From the NCBI RefSeq assembly GCF_900113275.1, contig NZ_FOOU01000008.1, positions 109,733 to 173,732 of the forward strand: a DNA stretch of 64,000 nucleotides, read 5' to 3'. The notes under the pieces were generated by a model. That model searched no databases, was not told the origin of the DNA, and saw nothing but the letters and a program-made list of their open reading frames with translations. Below, in pieces: positions 9,120 through 18,651 of the stretch (positions are counted from its first letter, which is position 1; the number at the start of each line of letters is the position of its first letter). The DNA comes from Neptunomonas qingdaonensis. Lineage in GTDB: Bacteria; Pseudomonadota; Gammaproteobacteria; Pseudomonadales; Balneatricaceae. The position numbers were made by a program, and so were the translations under genes.

Positions 9120-9953
9120 ATGGAAAAATTTCTGGATCCGGACATGTTAATCAATATTCAGAATGAGTATATCTTGCCTTGGGGTATCAATATTCTGACA
9201 GCGGTTGCTGTTTTTATTGTCGGGCGTGTTGTTGTTGGGTTGGTGATGGGGCTTGTTAGAAAGCTGCTACAAAAATCTAAAATGGACAATATGTTAATTA
9301 ATTTTATCTCGTCTATTTTAAGCTCTTTGTTGCTGCTTTTTGTCATTGTAGCGTCACTCGATCAGCTTGGTGTGAATACTTCTTCTTTAATTGCGATTGT
9401 CGGCGCTGCAGGTTTGGCAATCGGTTTATCTTTACAGGACTCATTGAAGAATTTTGCGGCGGGTGTGCTTCTGGTGGTGTTTCGCCCGTTCAAAGAGGGA
9501 CATTTTATTGAAGCCGCGGGTGTTTCCGGTGTGGTAGAGAGTATTTCAATTTTCAGTACGGTTATGCGTACCGGCGATAACCGTGAAGTGATTGTGCCTA
9601 ATGGACCAATCTACAGTGGTGTTATTACGAATTATTCTAAACGTGATACTCGTCGTGTCGATATGACATTTGGGATTGGCTATGATGCGGACCTGTTGCA
9701 AGCGAAAAAATTATTGGCTGAAATTTTGTCAGAAGATGAGCGCATTCTACCTGAGCCGGCTCCGGTCATTGCTGTTGCCGCACTGGCTGACAGTAGCGTA
9801 AATTTTGTTGTTCGTCCCTGGGTTAAAACCTCTGATTACTGGGCTGTTCTGTGGGATACCAATGAAAAGGTAAAGTTACGCTTTGATGCGGCAGGTATTT
9901 CTATTCCATTCCCGCAGATGGATGTACATCTGCACAAGCAAGACCAGGACTAG
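9120..9953 (+). CDS. mscS: Small-conductance mechanosensitive channel (MscS family)
   Basis: The 277-aa inner-membrane channel opens on membrane tension to release solutes after osmotic downshock. Three N-terminal TM segments are visible, the last being the Gly/Ala-rich pore helix (AIVGAAGLAIGLSLQDSLKNFAAG). The cytoplasmic beta domain follows (VRTGDNREV-like region, PNG, NYS). The length matches E. coli MscS (286). The ATG at 9120 is chosen over 9108 because GGAG stands at the right distance before it. Confidence 0.93.
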   Translation: MEKFLDPDMLINIQNEYILPWGINILTAVAVFIVGRVVVGLVMGLVRKLLQKSKMDNMLINFISSILSSLLLLFVIVASLDQLGVNTSSLIAIVGAAGLAIGLSLQDSLKNFAAGVLLVVFRPFKEGHFIEAAGVSGVVESISIFSTVMRTGDNREVIVPNGPIYSGVITNYSKRDTRRVDMTFGIGYDADLLQAKKLLAEILSEDERILPEPAPVIAVAALADSSVNFVVRPWVKTSDYWAVLWDTNEKVKLRFDAAGISIPFPQMDVHLHKQDQD

Positions 9954-9963
9954 TCAAGTTTTT

Positions 9964-10028
9964 CAGGCGACAGTTAGCTTCAGGCTAGAGTTTAATTAGA
10001 GCTCCGGTTTGAGTGATGCTGTCGCCTG
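9964..10028. repeat. 10-bp perfect inverted repeat enclosing a small hairpin
   Basis: CAGGCGACAG (9964-9973) and CTGTCGCCTG (10019-10028) are perfect complements separated by 45 bp that contain TAGC-ttcag-GCTA. It fills the gap between convergent mscS and the SLC5-STAC gene. It may act as a structured bidirectional terminator, but there is no U tract. Confidence 0.6.
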
Positions 10029-10043
10029 ATCCTCATATGCTTG

Positions 10044-12248
10044 CTATTTCAATGAAGGGTTACGAGGAAGCTGATTTAATTGTCCGCGTAACTCATCATT
10101 TTCCTGATTAGCTTTTTGAGTTTCCATTCGGTATTTGAAAATCTCTTCGTAGCGTGCTTCCAGTTTGGCTTCAAGCGACTCTATTTCTTTTTGCTGCTGG
10201 CCGACAGTGGACTCGAGTGTATCAATCTGACTTTGTAAGCTGGAAAGCATACCAAAACCATTGGGCAACAGGTCATCCTCCTCATCCTCTATACCTTGAG
10301 CAACACTTTTAGTACTCAGCTCATTATAAATATGACTATAAAGCGCTTTGAGGTCGCTTGATTCACGGTCTGAATAGCGAATGGTCTGCTCAATAGCACT
10401 ATGAGCACTGGCCGCACCAATGGACCCTGCCAGCAAGTGTTCCAGCATTCGATGAAACTCGATAAGTTCAATAATGGTGATGTGGGGCTTGCCAAGGACC
10501 TGCAGGTCTTCAGCAATGGTATAGACTGATTCACGCGCCTTGTCTGCGGTTAGATACTGTGAGAGTAATATTTTAGCTTCTTCTATTTTTATGCTTAACG
10601 TTATATAAGCATCCAGGCCGGTTGGGCGTGCTTTGCTGCTGGTGTTTAGTGGTTGCATTGCAGCCATGAACTCAGTGGTGAGTGTGCGTTCATCTTTGTG
10701 CGGATGGTATATGAGTGAGCCGATAATATAAAAACTGATATTAAACAAGAGACTCCAGATAACACTATGAGTCACTGGGTTAAACCCATCCAGGCCAAGA
10801 AGTGCTTCTGGTCTTAACTGCTCAATACCCCAGGGGCCGTAAACTAAAATCTCCTGATTTAACCATCCCTGTTTGATAAACGTAGGTAAACCCAAGGTGT
10901 AACACCATATGAAAAAGCCAGCGAGCAGTCCCGAAAACGCGCCGCCGCTGTTTCCCTTGATCCAGAACATTCCTCCAAAAACAGCGGGAGCAAACTGCAA
11001 AATAGCAACGAAGGATAGCAGGCCGATGGCGACCAATATGTAGGAGTCGCTGAATTCGTGTTCAAACCAATAGCTAGAGGCAAGAATCAGGACTACAAGT
11101 ATCCAACGTATCTGCAGAAGGTGTGTGCGTAAGCGTTGGGCTGCAGGGAAGCACTCAATTACGGGTAACACCAGATGGTTAGAAACCATGGTCGAAAGTG
11201 TCATAGTAGTAATGATGATCATGCCGGTAGCGGCGGAAAAGCCGCCAATAAACGCAAACATGGTCAGTGTCGGGTAACCTGCTTGTTGAGGTAGCAGCAG
11301 CACAAAGAAATCCGCAGATTCGGCAGGAAGGCCGCTCATTAAGCCTGCAGCAGCCAAAGGTACAACGAACAGATTGATGGCAATCATATACAGCGGAAAT
11401 AACCACATGGCTGTTTTGATATGTTTCTGATCAGTATTCTCAATAACGGCAACATGGAATTGTCTGGGCAGAAGAAAGATGCCTGCGAAGCTCAGTACGA
11501 TTAATGTCATCCACATGCTGGCACTGTTTTCAACAACATTGAACTGGGTTATGTATGACAGGTTAGCTTCTGCTATACGTGTATTAATATCACCCAGGCC
11601 ATCATAGAGGACGAAGCAAACAAATAAGCCAACGCTGGCAAATGCAATCAGTTTGACCACGCTTTCAACGACAAGCGCCACTATCATCCCCTGATGTCGT
11701 TCGGTAGGATCCAGCTTACGGACACCAAAAATGATAGTAAAAGCGGCCATTATTAACGTGATAAAAATACCGCTGTACTCAGAGGTTGCGCCGCTTTGTT
11801 CTTGTGTAATAATTTCGAATGAATTGACGATCGCTTTTAATTGCAGTGCGATATAGGGAAGGATGCCGACAAGTGCGATGATTGTGACCAGGCCGGCGAT
11901 TCTTTGGGAACGGCGGTATCGTGTAGAGATGAAGTCGGCAATACTCGTGATACGAAAGGTTTCTTTGATGGCTACCATCTTTCTGAGCGTAACCCACCAG
12001 AACATAATGCCGATAAGTGCACCCACATATATACCTAAAAAGAGCAATCCTGATGTGCTGGCAAAACCGACGCTGCCATAAAAAGTCCATGATGTATGAA
12101 AAACGGCGAGGGAAAGCGCATAAATCCATGGGCTTTTAAGCGGCCTGCCTGATTTGGTAATCCGCCGTTCAACAAGTTGAGCCACAGCAAATAGCAGCAG
12201 CATGTAGAAGATGACGGTTGAAATCACGGCTAAGGGCGAAAACATCAA
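10044..12248 (-). CDS. SLC5-STAC sensor-like protein without kinase domain
   Basis: The 734-aa protein has an N-terminal sodium:solute symporter fold of about 13 TM helices (about residues 1-510). A soluble STAC-like helical domain follows (about 550-660), then a C-terminal coiled coil (about 670-725). In CbrA-type proteins the same SLC5-STAC module is followed by PAS, HisKA and HATPase domains. Here the protein ends after the coiled coil with no HisKA or HATPase motif. It may transport a solute, or sense one and signal through a partner. It lies upstream of yidD and the GGDEF protein on the same strand but ends far from them, so it is probably its own unit. Confidence 0.8.
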   Translation of the reverse strand: MMFSPLAVISTVIFYMLLLFAVAQLVERRITKSGRPLKSPWIYALSLAVFHTSWTFYGSVGFASTSGLLFLGIYVGALIGIMFWWVTLRKMVAIKETFRITSIADFISTRYRRSQRIAGLVTIIALVGILPYIALQLKAIVNSFEIITQEQSGATSEYSGIFITLIMAAFTIIFGVRKLDPTERHQGMIVALVVESVVKLIAFASVGLFVCFVLYDGLGDINTRIAEANLSYITQFNVVENSASMWMTLIVLSFAGIFLLPRQFHVAVIENTDQKHIKTAMWLFPLYMIAINLFVVPLAAAGLMSGLPAESADFFVLLLPQQAGYPTLTMFAFIGGFSAATGMIIITTMTLSTMVSNHLVLPVIECFPAAQRLRTHLLQIRWILVVLILASSYWFEHEFSDSYILVAIGLLSFVAILQFAPAVFGGMFWIKGNSGGAFSGLLAGFFIWCYTLGLPTFIKQGWLNQEILVYGPWGIEQLRPEALLGLDGFNPVTHSVIWSLLFNISFYIIGSLIYHPHKDERTLTTEFMAAMQPLNTSSKARPTGLDAYITLSIKIEEAKILLSQYLTADKARESVYTIAEDLQVLGKPHITIIELIEFHRMLEHLLAGSIGAASAHSAIEQTIRYSDRESSDLKALYSHIYNELSTKSVAQGIEDEEDDLLPNGFGMLSSLQSQIDTLESTVGQQQKEIESLEAKLEARYEEIFKYRMETQKANQENDELRGQLNQLPRNPSLK

Positions 12249-12341
12249 AATTGGCCTTTCAAAGAGAGCTCTAGTTCTGTGTGTGATGACTGTTCAAAAT
12301 ATTCTCTGATTGTAGCGCGTTTTTATACAGAGGTTTAAACA

Positions 12342-12602
12342 CTATTTGGCAGAGTCGCTATATGACTTTTCATGTGGGCTGCATCTGCATGCCGGCGGTA
12401 CTAAGTCGATCCCTCCGTCGTGCCATGGGTGGCATTTCAGAATTCTACGAGTACCTAAACCAACTCCCTTAAAGAGGCCGTGGGTTTCAATGGCTTCAAG
12501 CATATAATGAGAGCAACTGGGATAGAAACGACAGTTATTTCCCAGGAAAGGGCTGATTGCGTATTGATAGACGCGAATTAAAGCGGTTAGCACAGCGGTC
12601 AT
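12342..12602 (-). CDS. yidD: Membrane protein insertion efficiency factor YidD
   Basis: The 86-aa protein has the YidD signature: [23 protein letters not shown], an amphipathic helix and CHPWHDGG. It is thought to help YidC-dependent membrane insertion and associates with the inner membrane. The start at 12602 is chosen because it matches the family N-terminus; the longer frame to 12698 would run into the upstream gene. It follows the GGDEF gene by 16 bp. YidD normally sits in the rpmH-rnpA-yidD-yidC cluster, so this location is unusual. Confidence 0.92.
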   Translation of the reverse strand: MTAVLTALIRVYQYAISPFLGNNCRFYPSCSHYMLEAIETHGLFKGVGLGTRRILKCHPWHDGGIDLVPPACRCSPHEKSYSDSAK

Positions 12603-12618
12603 TATTTTCTTCAAAATC

Positions 12619-13458
12619 CTATATCTCGGTACAATTTTTTTCAGCACGTAACAGAAAGTCATCAAACTGGGAGTCGATAGTGCTGTCAAATTCTGCACTT
12701 CCGTAAATCATTTCAAGGGGAATGTTGGTATCGGCGATAAGAATATCTCTACCAGAGATCGCCGTTTTGATCCGAGTCGTGACAATGTTGGTTTGTTCAA
12801 GCGTTGCGTCGAGTAAGCAGATAACAAAGCTATTATTATCGAGTCTGGCAGCGTAATCAGATTCCCTTAATACATCGCGTAAGGCTCTGGATACATTAAT
12901 CAACACATGATCACCCATGGCATAACCATAGCTTTGATTGACATGGCGCATGTTTGAGATAGTAACAACCAGTAATGAGGTGGGGTGCTTATAACGCTTA
13001 GCGCGGGCAATATCCTGCGTCCCCATCAAAAATAGCTGTGATCGATTAAACAGGCCAGTCAAAGGGTCGTGTGTTGTTTGTGTGGTTAATGCCGTTTCAC
13101 TTTGAATTAACGCACTAATATCCTGTAAAAAAACATGGATTTGAGACTGATGAGGTCGATACGTTGCAGAGTATTGACGCAGGCCTGCGCCACTCATGAG
13201 GGCAATACGATGCTGTTGGGTGGTTTTATCTGCAGCGGCCTGCTGGATGTGACTGATCAGTGAAGCGACTGCCTCCTCTGATTGGTTTAAATCAGACAAG
13301 GTTAATGTAGTTAAATCTGATACTGCCGTATGAAACACATGACCTGCTGCTTCATTTGCATAGGTGATGCGCATGTCATCAATAACAAGTATCGCATTGG
13401 GGCTGTATTCGACAAGTGGATGTGATGCTGTATTTGTTATGCTTGTATCGTTACTCAT
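12619..13458 (-). CDS. PAS-GGDEF protein with degenerate GGDEF motif
   Basis: The 279-aa protein has a PAS domain (about 12-120; [21 protein letters not shown]) and a GGDEF-fold domain (about 125-270; [15 protein letters not shown]). The catalytic signature expected as GGDEF reads DNNSF (in [12 protein letters not shown]), so diguanylate cyclase activity is unlikely. It has no TM segment and is cytoplasmic. It probably acts as a receptor or regulatory protein. It lies immediately upstream of yidD (16 bp). Confidence 0.85.
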   Translation of the reverse strand: MSNDTSITNTASHPLVEYSPNAILVIDDMRITYANEAAGHVFHTAVSDLTTLTLSDLNQSEEAVASLISHIQQAAADKTTQQHRIALMSGAGLRQYSATYRPHQSQIHVFLQDISALIQSETALTTQTTHDPLTGLFNRSQLFLMGTQDIARAKRYKHPTSLLVVTISNMRHVNQSYGYAMGDHVLINVSRALRDVLRESDYAARLDNNSFVICLLDATLEQTNIVTTRIKTAISGRDILIADTNIPLEMIYGSAEFDSTIDSQFDDFLLRAEKNCTEI

Positions 13459-13543
13459 ATAAAATCCACATCAGGCTAATAGACTGTTTAAATATTCTCT
13501 ATGACAGCCGTGACTCATCGTCGGAATAACGGCTGTCTTATGA

Positions 13544-14929
13544 TTATAGGTTCTCTTCAGCGTATTCAGCCAGTCGTGAGCGGAAAATTCCTTCAAAGTG
13601 AACATTTGCAGCACCATCAAAGCCTTTGAAGCGTTCTACTATATAAGTTAACCCGGAAGTGAGTGGCGTTAAGTAATTAGAGTCGATTTGTGCCAGATTG
13701 CCCAAACAGATCATTTTTGTGCCTTTTCCTGAGCGGGTGAGGATAGTTTTCAGCTGCGAGGGCGTCAGGTTCTGTGCCTCATCAATGATTACAACGGCAT
13801 CCTGAATACTCCGGCCGCGTATAAAATTTAATGATTTAAATTGGATGTTGGCCTTTTCAATCGTGTATTTGACGCTGCTCAGCGGGCGCTCATCATTTTC
13901 GTGCATCGCTTCAAGGTTATCATTGATTGCACTCATCCACGGTGTCATTTTTTCCTCTTCCGTACCGGGCAGGAAGCCGATATCTTCGGCTACGGGAGGC
14001 GTTGAACGGGTCACGATAATCTTGTTATAACGTTTGTCTTCAATCACCATCTCAAGTGCGCAGGCTAAAGCGATCAAGGTCTTTCCCGATCCTGCTGCGC
14101 CATTCAAAATGGAGAGATCAATCGAGGGATCAAGTACCGACTGCATGGCAAATGCCTGGTAGATATTGATCGGTGAGATGCCCCAGCAAGTTTGTTGCAT
14201 CAGGTGCTCATAACCTAAATCGAGCAGGACAATTTCGGTTTCATTAATGGCGACAACACGTGCGGCAAAGTCTTTTGAGTCATCAAATATATATTCGCTG
14301 ATGTAGGCATCAGGAATTAAGGATTTATCAATATGGTGATAGGTTTTACCTTCTTCCTGAACGCTTTTTACCTGATCGACTTTTTCCCAGAATGTGCCAT
14401 CCAGGTGTGTATGACCGGCCGGCAGTAACTCGATATCAGAAACCAGCTGGTCAGTACGATAGTCTTCCACTCGCTCTAAACCCGCGCCGAGTGCCTTCAG
14501 TCGCATGTTGATATCTTTAGTAACCAGTACAACTTCGCGATCTGTTGTTGTTGATTGCAGATGCAGAGCACAATTTATAATGAGATTGTCTTTTTTGTTG
14601 CTGGTGAGAAAGCCAGGTCGGGCGGTGAGTTCGTGGTCGGGAAAAATACTGAGCTTACCGAGTTTAATTTCCCTGTCTTTTCCGGGAAGAGGAATCTGCA
14701 CACCTTTGGTTATTTGTGATGGTGAGGCTGCGGTAGATAAAATATCGTCAATGGCTCTGATTGCATAGCGAGCTTCTTGAGCAACGTTTTTTTTGCGATC
14801 CTTGATATCATCCAGTTCCTCTAGAACGGTCATCGGGATCGTTATATCTTGTTCTTTGAACTCATACAGGCATCTGGGGTCGTGCAGTAGAACGTTAGTG
14901 TCGAGAATATAGAGTTTTGCTTCGCTCAT
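13544..14929 (-). CDS. PhoH-family ATPase with N-terminal PIN domain
   Basis: The 461-aa protein has an N-terminal PIN ribonuclease domain (LYILDTNVLLHDP, acidic residues present) fused to a PhoH ATPase. Walker A NGAAGSGKTLIA is near residue 275 and Walker B VVIIDEAQNL near 395. This PIN-PhoH architecture (PhoH2/YlaK type) is linked to ATP-dependent RNA unwinding and cleavage. It diverges from the sirtuin gene across a 107-bp promoter region. Family assignment is firm; the substrate is not known. Confidence 0.93.
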   Translation of the reverse strand: MSEAKLYILDTNVLLHDPRCLYEFKEQDITIPMTVLEELDDIKDRKKNVAQEARYAIRAIDDILSTAASPSQITKGVQIPLPGKDREIKLGKLSIFPDHELTARPGFLTSNKKDNLIINCALHLQSTTTDREVVLVTKDINMRLKALGAGLERVEDYRTDQLVSDIELLPAGHTHLDGTFWEKVDQVKSVQEEGKTYHHIDKSLIPDAYISEYIFDDSKDFAARVVAINETEIVLLDLGYEHLMQQTCWGISPINIYQAFAMQSVLDPSIDLSILNGAAGSGKTLIALACALEMVIEDKRYNKIIVTRSTPPVAEDIGFLPGTEEEKMTPWMSAINDNLEAMHENDERPLSSVKYTIEKANIQFKSLNFIRGRSIQDAVVIIDEAQNLTPSQLKTILTRSGKGTKMICLGNLAQIDSNYLTPLTSGLTYIVERFKGFDGAANVHFEGIFRSRLAEYAEENL

Positions 14930-15036
14930 GGCTCTATCCTTTTGTAGTCTAAACAGAGAATGGCAGACTTAATAGACCTTCAACATTCATGATAGTCTAC
15001 TGTTCTGCAGTTGTGGTCAACTATCCGGAGAAGCGA

Positions 15037-15747
15037 ATGGGTTTTCAATCAATCGTTGTATTAACGGGAGCGGGTATCTCTGCTGAATCGGGTATACGTA
15101 CCTTCAGGGCCAGTGACGGGTTATGGGAAGATCACCTTATCGAGGACGTTGCGACACCAGAAGGTTTTCATAGAGACCCTGCGCTGGTGCATCGTTTTTA
15201 TAATGCACGACGGGAGCAGTTGTTTAGTGCTGCTGTGCAACCGAATGAAGCGCATAACGCTTTGGTTAAGCTGGAAGCGCATTTTGAGGGGCGCTTTCTG
15301 CTGGTGACACAAAATGTCGATAATTTACATGAGCGCGCCGGCAGTAAGTCTCTTATTCATATGCACGGCGAATTGCTGAATGTGCGTTGTATCCGGACGG
15401 GGTTCGTCTCTTTGGTCAGGGGCAGCGTGACGCCACAGGATCGATGCGTCTGTTGTGGTCTGTCAGGAACATTACGGCCGGATATCGTTTGGTTTGGTGA
15501 AGAACCCATGCAAATGAACGCTATTTATCATGCGTTAAGTCAATGCGATCTTTTTTTATCAATAGGTACGTCAGGGCATGTATACCCGGCAGCCGGCTTT
15601 GTCGAAGTCGCTAATCAGGCCGGTGCTCTTAGCGTAGAAATTAATCTTGAACCGTCACGTAAAGAATCGCACTTTAAAGCGCATTACTATGGTCCGGCGA
15701 GCGAACAGGTGCCGGATTTTGTTGATGAGTTAATAAGTGGCAGTTAA
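15037..15747 (+). CDS. cobB: NAD-dependent protein deacylase (sirtuin, CobB type)
   Basis: The 236-aa cytoplasmic enzyme removes acyl groups from lysines using NAD. Motifs are [14 protein letters not shown] (NAD binding), [12 protein letters not shown], the catalytic His in HMHGEL and the Cys cluster RCVCCG. The Tyr and Arg of FYNARR match the class III pair that binds succinyl-lysine, so desuccinylation is likely as well as deacetylation. The ATG at 15037 is used because CCGGAG precedes it and the protein starts like the family; the frame extends to 14989 without homology. Confidence 0.93.
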   Translation: MGFQSIVVLTGAGISAESGIRTFRASDGLWEDHLIEDVATPEGFHRDPALVHRFYNARREQLFSAAVQPNEAHNALVKLEAHFEGRFLLVTQNVDNLHERAGSKSLIHMHGELLNVRCIRTGFVSLVRGSVTPQDRCVCCGLSGTLRPDIVWFGEEPMQMNAIYHALSQCDLFLSIGTSGHVYPAAGFVEVANQAGALSVEINLEPSRKESHFKAHYYGPASEQVPDFVDELISGS

Positions 15748-15894
15748 AAAAAACTCAGTAAGAAAAGTATAAGTTTCTGTTATTTATAGATATACCTGTG
15801 TAAAAGTGAACTATGTTGAAGAGAAAAGATATCTGAAAAAGAGTTAAAGCAGTGACTATTTATATCGATTTATTTTTTTGAGGATGGTGGGTTT

Positions 15895-17265
15895 ATGATC
15901 ACTGAACATTTTATTAATGCAAATGTTACGCCGTTGGAGAGCATGGATTCCCTTTCTCCACATGAGGTCGCTAAATTACAGGATATGAGTAATGGCGGTT
16001 TATACCGACTGTTTCGTCAATGTAGTCTGGCTGTGTTAAATACGGGAAGTGAACTGGATAGTACACGTACGGTGTTACATCGTTTTCGTGAGTTTGATAT
16101 ACGCATCAAGCACAAGCATAGGGGAGTACAACTGGAATTAATTAATGCGCCTGCGTCAGCGTTTGTTGATGGTGAAATTATTCAGGGTATCCGTGAGCAC
16201 CTTTTTACAGTTCTGCGGGATTTACTGTATGTGGGCGATGAGCTTGATCAGTGTTGTGACGGTTTGAGTGAATCGCAACGCATTACTAATACCGTGTTTC
16301 ATATTTTACGTCACGCCGATGCTATGCGTCCTCATGTGAAGCCTAATTTAGTGGTGTGTTGGGGAGGACATTCGATTCAACGGGTAGAATATGATTACAC
16401 CAAAGAAGTCGGTTATGAGCTGGGTTTGCGGTCCTTCGATATCTGCACAGGATGCGGTCCCGGCGCCATGAAAGGGCCAATGAAAGGGGCAACCATTGCA
16501 CATGCTAAACAACGAAAAACCGGTCCCCGGTATATAGGTCTGACAGAGCCGGGCATCATTGCCGCTGAATCACCTAACCCTATCGTTAATGAGTTGGTGA
16601 CCTTGCCTGATATCGAAAAGCGCTTAGAGGCATTTGTGCGTCTGGGGCATGGGATTGTAGTATTTCCCGGCGGTGCGGGTACAGCAGAAGAGATTCTGTA
16701 TTTGTTAGGCATTTTGCTTCACCCTAAAAACAGGAATATTCCTTTTCCACTTGTTTTTACCGGGCCGGCAGGCAGTGAAGCTTATTTTGAAACAGTAGAT
16801 CGCTTTATTAAATTAACAATTGGAGAGCGGGCTGCAGAGCTATACCAAATAGTCGTGGCTGACTCGCATGGTGTTGCTGTAAAAGTGCGCGAAGGTATGA
16901 TGCGCGTTCTGGAGTATCGTAAACAGACGGATGAGTCCTATCATTACAACTGGCAGCTGCATATCCCACACGAGTTTCAACAGCCATTTGAGCCGACGCA
17001 TGAAGAGATGGCGCAGTTGAATCTGGAGAAAGGGCAGCCCGATTATATTTTAGCGGCTCAGCTCAGAAAGGCATTATCAGGCATTGTTGCGGGTAATGTG
17101 AAGGAGCCGGGGGTCTTGGCTATTGAGCAGCATGGGCCTTTTGAGCTTACCGGGGATGCAGAGATCATGGGTGCATTAGATCAGCTGCTTTCATCCTTTG
17201 TAGAGCAAAAACGGATGAAAATTAACCATGAAGAATATCAGCCCTGTTACAGAATTGTAAATTAA
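15895..17265 (+). CDS. ppnN: Pyrimidine/purine nucleotide 5'-monophosphate nucleosidase (LOG family)
   Basis: At 456 aa it is very close to E. coli PpnN/YgdH (454). It hydrolyses nucleoside monophosphates to base and ribose 5-phosphate and is (p)ppGpp-regulated in E. coli. The LOG motif PGGAGTAEE is near residue 258, preceded by CTGCGPGAMKGPMKGA. The flanking regions are characteristic of the large PpnN type, not the short cytokinin LOG proteins. The start has GAGGATGG upstream. It is followed by a three-frame stop repeat and a strong terminator. Confidence 0.93.
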   Translation: MITEHFINANVTPLESMDSLSPHEVAKLQDMSNGGLYRLFRQCSLAVLNTGSELDSTRTVLHRFREFDIRIKHKHRGVQLELINAPASAFVDGEIIQGIREHLFTVLRDLLYVGDELDQCCDGLSESQRITNTVFHILRHADAMRPHVKPNLVVCWGGHSIQRVEYDYTKEVGYELGLRSFDICTGCGPGAMKGPMKGATIAHAKQRKTGPRYIGLTEPGIIAAESPNPIVNELVTLPDIEKRLEAFVRLGHGIVVFPGGAGTAEEILYLLGILLHPKNRNIPFPLVFTGPAGSEAYFETVDRFIKLTIGERAAELYQIVVADSHGVAVKVREGMMRVLEYRKQTDESYHYNWQLHIPHEFQQPFEPTHEEMAQLNLEKGQPDYILAAQLRKALSGIVAGNVKEPGVLAIEQHGPFELTGDAEIMGALDQLLSSFVEQKRMKINHEEYQPCYRIVN

Positions 17266-17316
17266 GAGCTTCGTTAATTAAGAGCTTCGTAAATTAACAG
17301 CTTTGTGAATTAAGCG
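17261..17316 (+). repeat. Stop-codon-containing 16-bp tandem repeat after ppnN
   Basis: Units are ATTAAGAGCTTCGTTA (17261-17276), ATTAAGAGCTTCGTAA (17277-17292), ATTAACAGCTTTGTGA (17293-17308) and a partial (17309-17316). The TAA of the first unit is the ppnN stop. Because 16 is not a multiple of three, the repeated TAA falls in all three frames (17263, 17279, 17295). Confidence 0.9.
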
Positions 17317-17321
17317 AAAAA

Positions 17322-17347
17322 AAAGAGCCTCAATTGAGGCTCTTTTT
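17322..17347 (+). terminator. Rho-independent terminator after ppnN
   Basis: AAAGAGCCTC-aatt-GAGGCTCTTT is a 10-bp perfect stem. It is preceded by A residues and followed by T residues, so it also serves the convergent thiolase gene. Confidence 0.93.
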
Positions 17348-17409
17348 CACTTATCTGACTATTTAACAGGTTATTAATAATTCGATAAGCGCTATCTGTT
17401 TTTGATCAC

Positions 17410-18594
17410 TTATACGCGCTCAAGCAGTGCAGCAATACCCTGACCACCACCGATACACATAGTAACTACAGCATAACGTCCTTCAACGCGTTGCAATTCA
17501 TACAGTGCTTTAACAGTGATAATGGCACCAGTCGCACCAATGGGGTGACCCAAAGAGATACCAGATCCGTTAGGGTTTACTTTGTCTGCAGGCAGGTCAA
17601 GGTCGCGCGCTACAGCCAGTGCCTGAGCTGCAAATGCTTCGTTTACTTCCCATACATCGATATCAGCTACCGTTAGGCCCGCTTCGTCAAGCAGTTTGCG
17701 AACGGCAGGTATCGGGCCAATACCCATGTACTTGGGTTCAACCCCTGCAAATGAGTAGCCAGCCAGGCGTGCCATTGGTTTCAGGCCACGAGACTGAGCT
17801 TCATCAGCACTCATCATTGTTACAACCGCAGCAGCATCGTTCAGACCTGATGCGTTACCTGCTGTTACGCTACCCTCACGCTTAAATGCAGGGCGTAACT
17901 TAGTCATGTCTTCTAATTTACAGCCTTTACGGGTGTGCTCATCGGTATCGAAGAAAGTGCTGCCATTACGGCTTTTCAACTCAATCGGCAGAATCTGCTC
18001 TTTAAAGCGACCCGATGTTGTAGCTGCTTCAGCGCGTTGATGGCTGAGGGTAGCCAGTGCATCCTGGTCTTCGCGACTGATATTCCATTTTTCTGCTACG
18101 TTTTCAGCAGTGATGCCCATGTGCGTATCTTCAAACGGGCAGGTAAGCGCGCCGACCATCGCATCAAGAACCTCAGTGTCTCCCATACGCTGACCAAATC
18201 GAGCGCTTGGAATCCAATACTGTGAACGACTCATTACCTCAGCACCACCAGCTACTGCTGCTTTACAGTGGCCCAGTTGAATTTGCTGAGCAGCGGTAAT
18301 AATAGCTTGTAAGCCACTACCACAAAGGCGGTTTACGGTTAAACCCGGTGTTTCATGTGGTAAGCCGCCGTTAACGGCAGCAACGCGGCCTATATACATA
18401 TCGCGGCGTTCAGTGTGGATTACATTACCAATAACACTGTGCCCAAAACCGGCAGGCTCGACACCAGAACGTTTAACAGCTTCTTCAACGACGGCTGCTG
18501 CTAACTCACAAGGAGTTTTTGTTTTCAGACTACCACCGAAACCGCCTATGGCTGTACGTACGCCACTTAAAAAAACGACATCATGCTGACTCAT
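17410..18594 (-). CDS. Acetyl-CoA C-acyltransferase (thiolase)
   Basis: The 394-aa cytoplasmic enzyme forms or cleaves beta-ketoacyl-CoA. The nucleophile Cys91 lies in NRLCGSG, the catalytic His350 in GHPIGATG and the second Cys380 in CIGGGQG, so it is complete. The sequence (RRDMYIGRVAAVNGG) resembles biosynthetic PhaA/BktB/AtoB thiolases more than FadA. It stands alone with three upstream TTACAAC iterons that may be an operator. It could serve acetoacetyl-CoA metabolism or the thiolysis step of aromatic or fatty acid use. Confidence 0.92.
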   Translation of the reverse strand: MSQHDVVFLSGVRTAIGGFGGSLKTKTPCELAAAVVEEAVKRSGVEPAGFGHSVIGNVIHTERRDMYIGRVAAVNGGLPHETPGLTVNRLCGSGLQAIITAAQQIQLGHCKAAVAGGAEVMSRSQYWIPSARFGQRMGDTEVLDAMVGALTCPFEDTHMGITAENVAEKWNISREDQDALATLSHQRAEAATTSGRFKEQILPIELKSRNGSTFFDTDEHTRKGCKLEDMTKLRPAFKREGSVTAGNASGLNDAAAVVTMMSADEAQSRGLKPMARLAGYSFAGVEPKYMGIGPIPAVRKLLDEAGLTVADIDVWEVNEAFAAQALAVARDLDLPADKVNPNGSGISLGHPIGATGAIITVKALYELQRVEGRYAVVTMCIGGGQGIAALLERV

Positions 18595-18620
18595 ACCCTA
18601 CTTTCCTTTTTTTAAAATAG

Positions 18621-18651
18621 TTACAACTGTCATTACAACAGTAGTTACAAC
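18621..18651 (-). promoter_or_regulatory. Three TTACAAC iterons, 12-bp spacing, upstream of thiolase
   Basis: TTACAAC occurs at 18621-18627, 18633-18639 and 18645-18651, exactly 12 bp apart. The array lies 27-57 bp before the thiolase ATG on the gene's own side. Regular spacing near one helical turn suggests a protein-binding array; the regulator is unknown. Confidence 0.5.

Noticed and set aside
12603..12698. N-terminal extension of YidD
   Set aside because: It lies inside the coding end of the GGDEF protein and is not conserved in YidD proteins.
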